Assembly: GCF_900167135.1 (NCBI RefSeq)
Contig: NZ_FUWZ01000001.1
Location: forward strand, 1,660,336-1,724,335
Reading direction: 5' to 3'
Length of the DNA: 64,000 bases
Source: Chitinophaga eiseniae
GTDB lineage: Bacteria; Bacteroidota; Bacteroidia; Chitinophagales; Chitinophagaceae
A program made the position numbers and the translations under genes. The notes under the pieces are model-generated. The model was not told the origin of the DNA. It made no database searches and was given only the letters and a program-made list of their open reading frames with translations. Below are positions 9,365 to 17,716 of the stretch, in pieces. How positions within the stretch are numbered: the stretch's first letter is position 1; each line of letters opens with the position of its first letter.

Positions 9365-9901
9365 ATGATTTTACAGAACGGGTATGTATTTACCGGTGGT
9401 CCGGGTGCGGGCAAAACATCGGTGATCACTGCTTTAGCGATGAAAGGATTTGCGGTAGTGCCGGAATCCGGAAGACAGATTATACAGGAGCAGGTAGCCA
9501 GCGGAGGGGAAGCGTTGCCCTGGGCCAACAAGATATTGTTTCGCGACAGGATGCTGGCGGCGGCCGTGCATGATTTTGAACGGCAGGTCCCTGACGGGCA
9601 GCCGGTATTTTTTGACCGGGGGATTCCCGACCTGATCGGTTATTCGAAGCTGGAAAACCTACCGGTACCGGCAGTACTCGAGGAGTATGCCACCGGTATG
9701 CGGTATCATCCGCGTGTATTTATTTTTCCTCCCTGGGAAGATATTTACCGGGGCGATACCGAACGAAAGCAGGACTATGCCACGGCGGTGGCCACTTATG
9801 AGGCCATGCAGGGGGCTTACACCGACAGCGGTTACACGCTGGTGACGGTACCTCCCGCTAACGTAGCGGACAGGGTGGCTTTTATCCTGGCTAATTTATG
9901 A
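9365..9901 (+). CDS. AAA-family P-loop ATPase
   Basis: 178-residue single-domain nucleoside-triphosphatase. Walker A is GGPGAGKTS at residues 11-19; the stretch PVFFDRGIPDLIGY near residue 80 carries the Walker B-like acidic region of the AAA_28/NadR-like predicted-ATPase group. The C-terminus has the lid pattern with ERKQDYATAVATYEAM. Such proteins act as small-molecule kinases or as ATPases of unknown role. It ends overlapping the convergent thioesterase gene by 6 bp. Confidence 0.88.
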   Translation: MILQNGYVFTGGPGAGKTSVITALAMKGFAVVPESGRQIIQEQVASGGEALPWANKILFRDRMLAAAVHDFERQVPDGQPVFFDRGIPDLIGYSKLENLPVPAVLEEYATGMRYHPRVFIFPPWEDIYRGDTERKQDYATAVATYEAMQGAYTDSGYTLVTVPPANVADRVAFILANL

Positions 9902-10336
9902 GGCAGTTTCCGTGAAATCTTCGCTGCGGGGAATTGCCTTGAATTTTTCCATCATTTCCGTTGAGAGGCCAACCAGCTTCCGTTGTTTGGTATCTATCCA
10001 GGCGCCGTCCACGTTGACTACGGCCGATTTGGTGCCGTCTTTACGGTAGATCTCATGACGGATGGACCAGCGGGAGCCGTCGGGGCGGCATTTGGTCATT
10101 TCGCAGGTAACCCGCAGCATATCGTTGGCATTTACTTCCCGCAGATAGATCAGCTCCTCACGGAAGAGGATAGGGCCGATATGCAGTTCCAGGAACTGGC
10201 GGGCGTCCATCCCTACTTTGTCGAGCAGGGTCAGTCGGGCCTGGGCGGCGAAATCGGCATAGGCGGAGTGCCGCATGTGCATGTTGGCGTCTATCTGGGA
10301 CCACATGACAGGTCCTTCAAAGAATATGTTGTTCAT
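9896..10336 (-). CDS. Hotdog-fold acyl-CoA thioesterase
   Basis: 146-residue protein of the 4-hydroxybenzoyl-CoA/YbgC/FadM-like thioesterase group. The N-terminus has the characteristic WSQIDANMHMRHSAYADF, where the Asp (DANMHM) is the usual catalytic acid. A segment with ELIYLREVNANDMLRV matches the central strands. It would hydrolyse acyl-CoA thioesters in the cytosol; the acyl group is unknown. It converges on the ATPase gene with a 6-bp overlap. Confidence 0.88.
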   Translation of the reverse strand: MNNIFFEGPVMWSQIDANMHMRHSAYADFAAQARLTLLDKVGMDARQFLELHIGPILFREELIYLREVNANDMLRVTCEMTKCRPDGSRWSIRHEIYRKDGTKSAVVNVDGAWIDTKQRKLVGLSTEMMEKFKAIPRSEDFTETAS

Positions 10337-10550
10337 CTCTAAAATTACGGAAAATGAACATGTCAGCCATCGGGAGCGAGGGCGGTTACTGCCAGGCTAA
10401 TTGCTTGTCATTCAGGTTGCTATATAAGGGTAAAAATGTGTCGGTGCTGAAAGTTCCTGCCATGGCGGGTCCGGTGGTGTTTTGGCCGCTGTCCGGCAGC
10501 AGGGGCGGTTGCTTCAGGACATATTTTTTTCAAAAAAGCCGGCTGAAAAT

Positions 10551-10581
10551 TTTTTTTAAATCATTCCCTTTTATACATTTG
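10551..10581 (+). promoter_or_regulatory. Probable promoter of tRNA-Ser
   Basis: TACATTTG (10574-10581) fits the Bacteroidota -7 consensus TAnnTTTG. The position 19 bp further up is TTTT, one base off TTTG. The tRNA starts 11 bases after the -7 element, as expected for a stable-RNA promoter. Confidence 0.6.
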
Positions 10582-10591
10582 CGGTCTCACT

Positions 10592-10676
10592 GGAGAGTTG
10601 GCAGAGCGGTCGATTGCGGCAGTCTTGAAAACTGTTGACTGTAACAGGTCCCGGGGTTCGAATCCCTGACTCTCCG
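10592..10676 (+). tRNA. tRNA-Ser, anticodon TGA
   Basis: Folds as a class II tRNA of 85 nt. The acceptor arm GGAGAGT (10592-10598) pairs with ACTCTCC (10669-10675), followed by the discriminator G. The anticodon loop CTTGAAA is closed by AGT/ACT and reads TGA, decoding UCA. A long variable arm (GTTGACTGTAACAGGTC region) and the T arm with GGTTCGAATCC are present. CCA is not encoded in full (CACC follows). Confidence 0.95.
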
Positions 10677-10681
10677 CACCT

Positions 10682-10714
10682 CCCCTGATGGTCTTCGATC
10701 ATCAGGGGTTTTTC
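10682..10714 (+). terminator. Terminator after tRNA-Ser
   Basis: CCCCTGATG (10682-10690) pairs with CATCAGGGG (10700-10708), followed by TTTTTC. It lies 6 bases after the tRNA. Confidence 0.9.
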
Positions 10715-10805
10715 TTTATACTGACACCCTATACCGACCCACCTATTCAGCTTGTTTCAGCCAAATTCTAATTATAAACCCTCGAAAAATTAAATTATCT
10801 GCTCC

Positions 10806-11405
10806 ATGAAACGTTTAATGCACTCCCTGCCCTTTCTGCTGTTAATAGCAACAGCCGTATTTTTTACTACCTCCTGCAGCAAGGATGGAGATCCCGGTCC
10901 TGCCGGCCAGCAAGGCCAGAAAGGCGATAAAGGCGACAAGGGAGATCCCGGCACCGGTGGCCCGCAGGGCGAACCCGGCACTGCCAATGTCATCTATTCC
11001 GACTGGCTCGATATCGTCTATAAACCCGATACCGTTCACACCGCCGGCGGTACGATAGATACGATCGGTTACTTTGCCTTTGCCGACGCCCCTAAACTGA
11101 CTACCGACATCCTGAACAAGGGCGAGGTGAAGGTATATCTCAACTTTACCACCGCAGCCGATCCAACCATCACCTCCCTGCCGTATACAGAGTTGAGTGG
11201 TGTTTTCATCCGCTATGTCGCCTATAAAGAGACCCTTGAGTTCTATGCCAGTATTAATGCGGGCACTTACCAGGATAATACCGGGGCAAAAAGACTGCAA
11301 TACCGGTATATCCTCATCCCCGGCGGTACCACCGCCCGGAAATCCACTACAATAGACTGGAAGGATTATCAGGCGGTGAAAACCTATCTTGGCCTGAAGG
11401 ACTAG
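10806..11405 (+). CDS. Collagen-like lipoprotein
   Basis: 199-residue predicted lipoprotein: signal peptide with lipobox TTSC, lipidated Cys24. Residues about 27-59 form around ten Gly-X-Y triplets (GDPGPAGQQGQKGDKGDKGD and onwards), a collagen-like stalk rich in Lys-Gly-Asp. The remaining 140 residues look like a beta-rich globular head. The product would be anchored in the outer membrane with the head exposed. No processing enzyme is adjacent. Similar short collagen-like lipoproteins are common in Bacteroidota and of unknown function. A strong terminator follows. Confidence 0.85.
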   Translation: MKRLMHSLPFLLLIATAVFFTTSCSKDGDPGPAGQQGQKGDKGDKGDPGTGGPQGEPGTANVIYSDWLDIVYKPDTVHTAGGTIDTIGYFAFADAPKLTTDILNKGEVKVYLNFTTAADPTITSLPYTELSGVFIRYVAYKETLEFYASINAGTYQDNTGAKRLQYRYILIPGGTTARKSTTIDWKDYQAVKTYLGLKD

Positions 11406-11430
11406 TTGCTTGCGGCTATAGAAGATAAAG

Positions 11431-11465
11431 GCGCCCTGAAACCATCGTTTCAGGGCGCTTTTTTT
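11431..11465 (+). terminator. Terminator of the collagen-like lipoprotein gene
   Basis: GCGCCCTGAAAC (11431-11442) pairs perfectly with GTTTCAGGGCGC (11447-11458) and is followed by seven T. Confidence 0.95.
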
Positions 11466-11546
11466 ATGTCATGAGCAGAAATTTCCGTTAACTTTATAGG
11501 ATTACCAGTCGACCAAAATTTTCCTACTCCTTCACAGCCATCTTTT

Positions 11547-12248
11547 ATGAATGACCAAACGAAAAAGATCTTACTAGTAGTAACGAATGTTGACAGGTAT
11601 GCAGATGGGCACACGCCCACGGGATTATGGCTCAGCGAACTTACGCATATCTATCACAGCGCCGGCGACCAGGGATATGACATCACTATCGCCAGCCCCA
11701 AAGGAGGCAGTACGCCTGTAGATCCGGAAAGCCTGAGGCCATTTGTACTGGACAGCATTACAAAAGCATATTGGGAAAACGGCGCCTTCCGGGATTTGCT
11801 GCAACACACCGAGAGCCTGCAGGAAATCGCAGACCAGCAGTTTGACTGTATCTACCTGGCCGGCGGACATGGCACTATGTATGATTTCCCGGAAGATGCG
11901 GTGCTGCAAAAAATCATCGGCGATCATTACGAGCGCGGTAAGATGATCACCGCTATCTGCCACGGCGTTGGCGGGTTGCTGAACGCCCGGTTGTCCAATG
12001 GCGAATATCTTATTAAAGGCAAAAAAATCACCGGGTTCGACTGGTTTGAAGAAAGCATCGCCAGGCGAAAAACAAAAGTGCCCTTTAACCTGGAAGCAGC
12101 CCTCAAAGCGAGAGGCGTCGATTATCAAAAAGCCTTTATTCCCATGACTTCCAAAGTAGTGGCGGATGGCCGCCTGATCACCGGGCAAAACCCGTTCAGC
12201 TCAAAAGCGATGGCCAAAGTGGTGATAGGGGAGATGGCAAATATATAA
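11547..12248 (+). CDS. DJ-1/PfpI family protein (class I glutamine amidotransferase-like)
   Basis: 233 residues. The putative nucleophile is Cys138 in ITAICHGVGGLL (nucleophile elbow), with His139 next to it and Glu31 in TGLWLSELTH, the residue set of Hsp31/glyoxalase-III-type DJ-1 proteins. Members act as chaperones, deglycases or glutathione-independent glyoxalases; which applies here is open. The next gene starts 3 bp after its stop, suggesting an operon with a membrane protein. Confidence 0.88.
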   Translation: MNDQTKKILLVVTNVDRYADGHTPTGLWLSELTHIYHSAGDQGYDITIASPKGGSTPVDPESLRPFVLDSITKAYWENGAFRDLLQHTESLQEIADQQFDCIYLAGGHGTMYDFPEDAVLQKIIGDHYERGKMITAICHGVGGLLNARLSNGEYLIKGKKITGFDWFEESIARRKTKVPFNLEAALKARGVDYQKAFIPMTSKVVADGRLITGQNPFSSKAMAKVVIGEMANI

Positions 12249-12251
12249 CCC

Positions 12252-12755
12252 ATGACAAAAGACAGACTTATCAAACGATTAACCTGGTACTACCCGGCGG
12301 AATTGTCCGGCGCTATTACTTTTTCGGGTTGTTTTCTGCTGGTCCTGATCGTGTTTCCTTTCCGCGATACCTTGTTTCTCTTATACGGACTGGCGGTATT
12401 CTCCTTTGTCCTATGGCAGGGGCAATACTACTGGAAACTGAAGTTACGCGGCCTGAAAGGAACAGCCATCGATCAGCAGAAAAGCCTGGCATTATTCCGC
12501 AATGCGAAGCAAATCAATCTTGTGCTGATCGCTTTTATTCCTGTGGTGCTGCTGGTGCAAATACGTCTTTCAGGTGGAGATATTCAGTTGTTGGGATACG
12601 CCATCGCGGCCAACGTCATGGGTATCCTGGAACATGTCAATTACTACATCCGGCAGCTGATGATCGATAACGAATATGATCTCAGGTACCTGTTGAGATA
12701 TAAGCGGCTAAAAATTCCCAGCCTGGTAAAGGATTTACGGGACGGCAGGATATAG
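12252..12755 (+). CDS. Integral membrane protein, unknown
   Basis: 167 residues with about four hydrophobic segments (near residues 20-36, 40-55, 88-104 and 110-128) and a positively charged C-terminal tail (LRYKRLKIPSLVKDLRDGR). It is translationally close to the DJ-1 family gene (3-bp gap) and probably co-transcribed. No catalytic motif is visible and I do not recognise the family. Confidence 0.72.
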   Translation: MTKDRLIKRLTWYYPAELSGAITFSGCFLLVLIVFPFRDTLFLLYGLAVFSFVLWQGQYYWKLKLRGLKGTAIDQQKSLALFRNAKQINLVLIAFIPVVLLVQIRLSGGDIQLLGYAIAANVMGILEHVNYYIRQLMIDNEYDLRYLLRYKRLKIPSLVKDLRDGRI

Positions 12756-12889
12756 TGGGCCTGAAAAAATAATTTGTCCCTTAACGATTTTAATTTTAGT
12801 TTCGCATCAAGCTTTAAGCTCTGTCGTCGCAAGATGGCGGGGCTTTTTCCTTTTTGTAGACCACCGTCAATTTTAACCCGAAAATATAC

Positions 12890-13432
12890 ATGAAAAAGAC
12901 CGTACCACTCCTGCTGGCCATGTTTTCCGCCGTTTTGTTCTCCTGCGGCAGAAAGAACGATCCCACGCCTTCCCGTGATGGTGATGCTACCTGGAAACTA
13001 GGAGCTAATACCTACGTAAGAGGCGCCTCTTCCCGGACATCCACCCCCGCACCCGCTGACGGTGTCATCACCGGCATCGCCGTTACCACCTCCGGCGACG
13101 GAGGCAACTACGGCGCCTTCTCCGGAAGTACCGTCACCATTACTTTCTACAACCACGGCGAAGGACAGTATACGCTCGGTACCACTGAAATGTCTGTGGC
13201 CAATCCTACCCGCAATATCATCGTGATCGATTGTACCATTGGTACCGCTGTGAGCACCGGCGCTGTACTGTATGGTTATAGCGCCGCCGGTACGGCGACA
13301 GTGACCAAAGACAAAGACGGGCAGTATCATGTAAGCCTGCCGGCAACGACGCTGACGAAGAAAGTGGAAGTAGGCGGCGGGATACCGGGAGCGAAGGCGA
13401 CGTATGAGCTGACGTTGACTAATGTCTATTAG
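12890..13432 (+). CDS. Lipoprotein, unknown, beta-rich
   Basis: 180-residue predicted lipoprotein with lipobox LFSC (Cys19). The mature part is rich in Thr, Gly, Ser and Val with alternating beta patterns, and no catalytic residues stand out. In Bacteroidota many such single-domain lipoproteins of unknown role exist. It is monocistronic in appearance, with a 134-base upstream gap and an AT-rich stretch after it. Confidence 0.75.
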   Translation: MKKTVPLLLAMFSAVLFSCGRKNDPTPSRDGDATWKLGANTYVRGASSRTSTPAPADGVITGIAVTTSGDGGNYGAFSGSTVTITFYNHGEGQYTLGTTEMSVANPTRNIIVIDCTIGTAVSTGAVLYGYSAAGTATVTKDKDGQYHVSLPATTLTKKVEVGGGIPGAKATYELTLTNVY

Positions 13433-13525
13433 TCCATGGCACAAACAAACCAATTTTCACAAAGAGATTTATTAGAGTATAAATAAGAGTGCAGGAAATG
13501 TTTGTCAATCGCATTGTTAAATGAA

Positions 13526-13555
13526 ATCCCTCTACACTTTTCAGTACAGAGGGAT
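13526..13555 (-). terminator. Possible terminator of the minus-strand peptide gene
   Basis: ATCCCTCT (13526-13533) pairs with AGAGGGAT (13548-13555). Read on the minus strand the stem is followed by TTTCATTT. It lies about 75 bases after the stop of the 81-residue peptide gene. Confidence 0.5.
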
Positions 13556-13629
13556 GAGGGGTACGTTGACTACCTGTTCAAAGGGAATTCAAAAGATAGC
13601 TTAGCCCGTTTGATAGAATACAAGAAGGA

Positions 13630-13875
13630 TTAATTGTGAGGTAAGACAACTATTGTCCCGCGGATGCAGAGAGCGCCCTTTAATAGGGTTGCTGAATGTG
13701 GTCCGTTCCGGTCAGGTATGAAACTCCTGGGAAACGAAGGTTGATCGCAAATATGAGGAATGTCTGGTCTAGGGAGATAGATGACTCCTGACACTCTTGC
13801 ATTGGAGGTTAGATATCCGATGACTACTGCTACACATAACGTCAATGACATTAGAATAATAATCTTCTTTTTCAT
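13630..13875 (-). CDS. Small secreted cysteine-pair peptide (family member A)
   Basis: 81 residues. The N-terminal 22 residues are a signal-peptide-like segment (MKKK then hydrophobic), followed by the family motif SNARVSGVIY, then Cys43 in HICDQP, a FIPDRNGPHSAT segment, and Cys70 in GALCIRGTIVVLP. The mature part keeps the pattern shared with five other genes in this window: ASxAR-xxx-VIY, IC(D)xP, GPxxAT, CxxGTIVxLPxN-end. Spacing between the two cysteines is 27. It lies in an AT-rich patch with a second copy upstream (14016-14264), sharing even its 5' leader. General layout is reminiscent of short Bacteroidota secreted proteins such as DUF6520, from memory only. Function unknown. Confidence 0.8.
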   Translation of the reverse strand: MKKKIIILMSLTLCVAVVIGYLTSNARVSGVIYLPRPDIPHICDQPSFPRSFIPDRNGPHSATLLKGALCIRGTIVVLPHN

Positions 13876-14015
13876 AATTGTGTAATTTTTGTTATTTGAG
13901 GGTTATAGTATATTCTTTACCAATAGAGTAAAATATTAAGGGAGGGTATCGGTGAATAGGGCAGAGCATTGTATTACAATAATTCCCTGAAAATGGCATT
14001 CCTTCTATTTAGAGG

Positions 14016-14264
14016 TTAATTATTAGGTAGCGTCACTATCGTGCCACGAACACAGGGGCCACATTGTACAGTTGTAGCTAAGTCTGGTCCAAATGGGCTA
14101 GGGATAAAGCTCCGAGCTGATATGGGTAAACAACAAATGGTAGGCGGATCGCCATCCCTGTAGACATAAATACGATGTGCTAATCTTGCTTGAGAGGCTA
14201 GGTGTCCGGAGAGCATTGCCACGCCTAATGTCAATGACATCAAAATAATAGACTTCTTTTTCAT
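14016..14264 (-). CDS. Small secreted cysteine-pair peptide (family member B)
   Basis: 82 residues; paralogue of the gene 140 bases downstream on the same strand. The signal-like region begins identically (MKKK-IILMSLTL), then ASQARLAHRIY, Cys44-Cys45 in TICCLP, FIPSPFGPDLAT, and Cys68/Cys71 in QCGPCVRGTIVTLPNN. It has four cysteines where most relatives have two; 44 to 71 keeps the family spacing of 27. The leader upstream (ATAACC, CAAATAACA, ACAATT before ATG) is nearly the same as that of member A, which points to tandem duplication including regulatory DNA. Confidence 0.8.
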   Translation of the reverse strand: MKKKSIILMSLTLGVAMLSGHLASQARLAHRIYVYRDGDPPTICCLPISARSFIPSPFGPDLATTVQCGPCVRGTIVTLPNN

Positions 14265-14550
14265 AATTGTATAATGTTATTTGGAGGTTATAGTTTGCTC
14301 CTTACAAGTACAGACACTTTATTGGGAGTGGGAAGTAGCTATCAGCGTTCAGGAAAGGCCATTCTGTATGAGGGACAAAAATCGCTACTGTTTGAAATGT
14401 TCTAGCTATATCTTAAGGATACTGCTTCAAGTTACGTTAGTTTTTATAGCTATACAATTTTTTTAGCCAACATAAACCTCCAATTCTGTTTGTTGGTGAT
14501 AGAATAGATATTTCATAACCATGTTCTATCATAAAAATGTTGCCTTAGCA
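14265..14550. other. AT-rich intergenic region
   Basis: From the peptide B start to the hairpin at 14551 there is no convincing gene. A 61-codon plus-strand frame (14281-14466) has no recognisable start signal or homology pattern and overlaps the leader of peptide B. The stretch is clearly more AT-rich than the gene that follows. It probably carries the promoter of peptide B, which I cannot place exactly. Confidence 0.5.
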
Positions 14551-14577
14551 GAAGCGACGGGAATACCCCGCCGCTTC
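14551..14577 (-). terminator. Hairpin after the 520-residue secreted-protein gene
   Basis: GAAGCGACGGG (14551-14561) pairs with CCCGCCGCTTC (14567-14577) with one mismatch. It lies 6 bases after the stop of the minus-strand gene. A T-rich tract is not immediately adjacent (ATTTTT follows about 12 bases later), so termination efficiency is uncertain. Confidence 0.6.
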
Positions 14578-14583
14578 ATATCT

Positions 14584-16146
14584 TTACAACGCCTCTATCG
14601 AAAATTTCCTGGACTTCTCCTTCTTATCATATTCTGCTACGAGCACGTGTCCTTCCTTTGCGGGGAAGATCAGCGTTTCTATGCTGCCGTCTTTGCGGGG
14701 GATGGTACGTATTACTTTCTTCGCGTCCACTTGATAGAGGGTAATGTTTTTCTGTTCTGTGATGATCAGGTAAGTTGCTTTCTTTTCCGGAGAATGGAGG
14801 CTGTAGTAAGACTTGTTGTCCATCATTTCCGTAGCAATTTTAGCCGCGATACCCCGGCTGTTGGCTACGGCTATGCTGTTGTCCAGCGACAGTACGCCTT
14901 CCGGTGTTTGTTTGAGTACCATCGATTCACGTGCGATAAACTTGCGGGTACCGCCTAAGCTCAGCATATAAATCGGTGGTATGATCAGTGGAAGCGTAGC
15001 GGCTTCGGCGATCACCAGGCCGGTGTTGATGGTACGTTTGGCAGCGGTACCGGTGAAGTAGGTGTTGCCGGAGAAGTCCTTGAAAGACGGGCCTGCCATC
15101 AGGAAAGATTTGTTGTGATTAAAGCGGCCTTTTGTGTTTGTCAATGCTGTTTGATCTTTCCAGTAAGTGTAGACAGGTTTCATGCTGTCACGGCCACGTC
15201 CGTCGATGTTGAGGGTAAACAGGCCGCTGTAACGGCCTTTCGCAATAGTGCGGAGAAATACCGGCCCTTTACCTTTGCGCGGATTGATAATGGCGCCGGA
15301 TACGTAAGGTTTGCCGGTAGCAGGGTTGTTGGTAAAGGAAAGTACCCGTAACTGATTTCCTTTTTTGTCTTTCAGATATTGACGGGAGATGGTGGTGCTG
15401 TCGTCGAGGCCGTAGCCCTGGATGGCGTATCCGCCTTCCACTGTGGGGTCTCTGTGATGGACCAGGAAATACACATCATGACCGGATACCAGCATGTTGT
15501 AGTCGGCGTCTTCGAGGCCTACTCTTTTATGCCAGGTTTGGTTGCCGTTTTTGTCGTAGGCATAGAGGAATTTACCACGGTCGTCGCCGAAGAAACAGGC
15601 GAAGCCTTTTCCGTTCACGTTGCTCACGCGCAGGTATTCTTTCATTCCACCGGAACCGATGGAGGTAGAGGCGTTGTTGAAGTAGCCTTTCAGGTCAGTG
15701 TTTACCCTGATGGTGTTTGTTTTCAGCATCTTGCCGGTAAGGTCGATGAACTGCGTGTATACCGCCAGGTACCCTTTTTTGATGGCATCTTTTTTCTCTC
15801 TCCGACGGTCGTACGTATAGCCGAGGAGGTTACTTTTCATATACGCCAGGCAGAGCACATCCTGTTCGAATGCTACTGACTGGAGGTCCAGTTTCATTTC
15901 ACGGAAGTTTACTTTTCCGATGTCGTTCAGGTTCTCGTCCATGATGGTGAGTTTGTAGTTGAACGAATCTTTATCGGCTTTTTCCAGTTCCGTGAAAAGG
16001 AGATAGCCTACCAGGGCGCCGTCCTGGGTGATGGCGCGTATGGAAGAGGAGATTTCGTTGCCTACTTCCTTGAATACGCGGGTTTGGGCATGGGTGCTGC
16101 GGATGACGGACAGCAGCAGGGCACATGCGATGATAACATGTTTCAT
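14584..16146 (-). CDS. Secreted protein of unknown function, possible beta-propeller-like
   Basis: 520 residues with signal peptide (residues 1-20, ending THAQ). The body has repeated blocks of short beta strands with turns (for instance LTIMDENLNDIGKV, FLYAYDKNGNQTWHKRV, SLDNSIAVANSRG), which resemble propeller or WD-like blades by eye, but no repeat signature is firm. It follows an M48 metallopeptidase gene by 39 bp on the same strand and is probably its operon partner. No catalytic motif is visible. Function unknown. Confidence 0.75.
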   Translation of the reverse strand: MKHVIIACALLLSVIRSTHAQTRVFKEVGNEISSSIRAITQDGALVGYLLFTELEKADKDSFNYKLTIMDENLNDIGKVNFREMKLDLQSVAFEQDVLCLAYMKSNLLGYTYDRRREKKDAIKKGYLAVYTQFIDLTGKMLKTNTIRVNTDLKGYFNNASTSIGSGGMKEYLRVSNVNGKGFACFFGDDRGKFLYAYDKNGNQTWHKRVGLEDADYNMLVSGHDVYFLVHHRDPTVEGGYAIQGYGLDDSTTISRQYLKDKKGNQLRVLSFTNNPATGKPYVSGAIINPRKGKGPVFLRTIAKGRYSGLFTLNIDGRGRDSMKPVYTYWKDQTALTNTKGRFNHNKSFLMAGPSFKDFSGNTYFTGTAAKRTINTGLVIAEAATLPLIIPPIYMLSLGGTRKFIARESMVLKQTPEGVLSLDNSIAVANSRGIAAKIATEMMDNKSYYSLHSPEKKATYLIITEQKNITLYQVDAKKVIRTIPRKDGSIETLIFPAKEGHVLVAEYDKKEKSRKFSIEAL

Positions 16147-16185
16147 GATGGTAATTGTGGGATAAATAATGGAAACGGTTACTGT

Positions 16186-17637
16186 TTATTTTTTCGAAAA
16201 GGGTGTGGCGAATTCGCAATACGGACTGTCGGGGTAGCTGGCGGTGAACGATTTGGCCGCTGCCTTTTGTTTGTCGTTGTCGCTGGCATTGGACACGAGC
16301 GTATGGACCAGGGATCTGAATCCTTGTTCGGCGGGTGTCATGCTGCTCAAGAAAGGCGCCTGTTGGAGGGAATGATGGAAGGCTTCCAGTTTCTCCCGGG
16401 GCATCTGTTCAAACATTGTTTCGAGCTCGTAGTAGCTATTGGAGATGTATTCCTTGGGTTTTACTGCGATGGCGTTGAAGCGGTTCAGTTTCTGATCGGC
16501 GTAGTAGAGGCCGGACATCACGTTGCTGAACATAAAATCGTACCACGGGTCGTTATTGCCCTGGTCTTTCTCCAGGAAGATGCGGTAGAGGGCGGCGGTC
16601 ATGTTGCCGTTGCAGTAGATACTCCAGATCATCATCTTCATGGCTTTGTTGCGCAGGGTGGCCGGGATGGGCGTCAGCGGGGTATTGGTCTGTTCGTGCC
16701 GGGTTTTGGCGTACCGGTCCTGGCAGTCGGGGTGTGTTTTCAGGGAGTCGGCGAGGCCGGCGCTGGTGTTGTTGAAGTTGTACGCTTTGGCGGAGAGCCC
16801 CCGGGTGCGTTTCACCATCCAGCTGTCTTCCACCTGCAGTTGATAGGCCGAAAAATAGTCCCGCAGGTGTTTTTTGAGCGGCTGCCGGTATTGGATATCG
16901 GCGCTGTCCAGTCGCACGAACATCGTAGGGTCGATCCCGATATGGCTGTTTTTCAGCAGGACGATGGCCAGGGAGTCGGCATCCCCTTCGTGGTACCGCT
17001 GGTGTTTGCTCCTGTCGAAAGAGTAGCCTTCGAATACTTTTTTCAGGCGGGTGAGGCGTTCGTAGCGGGAGTCCAGCACCGCATTCAGCGACTGTTTGTA
17101 CTCCTCGGAGCTGAACCATTCCGCGCGCTTCTTCATCCCGTTTTCCGGGTGTTGGAGGGCATTATGGGCCATTTCATGCGCCAGTACCAGGGCCAGCTCT
17201 TCCCGGGTACGGGAGAAGGCCAGCAGGCCGATATTGACCGCGAGGAGGTTGCCGCCGGTAGCGTAGGCGTTGACGGACGTATTGCGGTCAATCAGCAGCA
17301 TGGGGGGCTGGGGAATCAGCTTAGGGTTGGCGGCAGCGATTTGCCGGACGATGCCGTCAAGGTAAGTTTGTATTTCTGCCTCATACAGGTAGCCGTCGTT
17401 GTCAATGGCTTCGGTGACGAAGTCGGTGCGTTCGTTCCATATGTCCCTGTACTTTTTCTGGGTCTCTTTGTCTTTGTAGACAGCGGGACAGGTCCATGTT
17501 TTTTTCAGGGAGTCTTTCTGGCGCTCGTAGTAGGCATGGGAAAGGTCCTTGTAGTTGTAAATGGGCTTGGTTTGGGCTACAATACTTTGGCAGCACAGCA
17601 TCAGGGCTGACAGCGTAAGGGATCTGCAGGTTGACAT
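16186..17637 (-). CDS. M48-family metallopeptidase, secreted
   Basis: 483 residues with signal peptide (residues 1-22, ending IVAQ). The zinc motif HEMAH lies in ALVLAHEMAHNALQHP near residue 160, and the third ligand region is YHEGDADSLAIVLLKN, the E-x-x-A-D pattern of the M48 (Oma1/BepA-like) group. In Gram-negative bacteria such periplasmic proteases degrade or help fold outer-membrane proteins. The C-terminal 200 residues look helical and may be TPR-like. It is the first gene of a pair with the 520-residue secreted protein (39-bp gap). Confidence 0.9.
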   Translation of the reverse strand: MSTCRSLTLSALMLCCQSIVAQTKPIYNYKDLSHAYYERQKDSLKKTWTCPAVYKDKETQKKYRDIWNERTDFVTEAIDNDGYLYEAEIQTYLDGIVRQIAAANPKLIPQPPMLLIDRNTSVNAYATGGNLLAVNIGLLAFSRTREELALVLAHEMAHNALQHPENGMKKRAEWFSSEEYKQSLNAVLDSRYERLTRLKKVFEGYSFDRSKHQRYHEGDADSLAIVLLKNSHIGIDPTMFVRLDSADIQYRQPLKKHLRDYFSAYQLQVEDSWMVKRTRGLSAKAYNFNNTSAGLADSLKTHPDCQDRYAKTRHEQTNTPLTPIPATLRNKAMKMMIWSIYCNGNMTAALYRIFLEKDQGNNDPWYDFMFSNVMSGLYYADQKLNRFNAIAVKPKEYISNSYYELETMFEQMPREKLEAFHHSLQQAPFLSSMTPAEQGFRSLVHTLVSNASDNDKQKAAAKSFTASYPDSPYCEFATPFSKK

Positions 17638-17662
17638 ATTTTTATTTCGTAGGTATCGGGCG

Positions 17663-17701
17663 CAAAGATACTAAAATTTGTATATAGAGCTATTACCTTT
17701 G
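17663..17701. promoter_or_regulatory. Divergent -7 elements
   Basis: On the minus strand TATCTTTG (complement of 17663-17670) precedes the M48 gene by 25 bases. On the plus strand TACCTTTG (17694-17701) precedes the hydrolase gene by 15 bases. Both fit TAnnTTTG exactly. Neither has a clear TTTG at the ideal 19-bp spacing. Confidence 0.55.
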
Positions 17702-17716
17702 CGACAAATCCTATCT

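Noticed and set aside
10354..10638. 94-codon plus-strand frame running into tRNA-Ser
   Set aside because: It overlaps the tRNA and its promoter and has no family pattern.
10592..10676. tRNA-Ser as an integration site of a mobile element
   Set aside because: No repeat of the tRNA 3' end and no integrase were found nearby, and a normal terminator follows.
16084..17610. Plus-strand frame of 508 codons opposite the M48 peptidase gene
   Set aside because: It mirrors the real minus-strand gene, whose product has a signal peptide and HEMAH motif. The antisense product has the Gly/Val/Phe-rich look of a shadow frame in GC-rich DNA.
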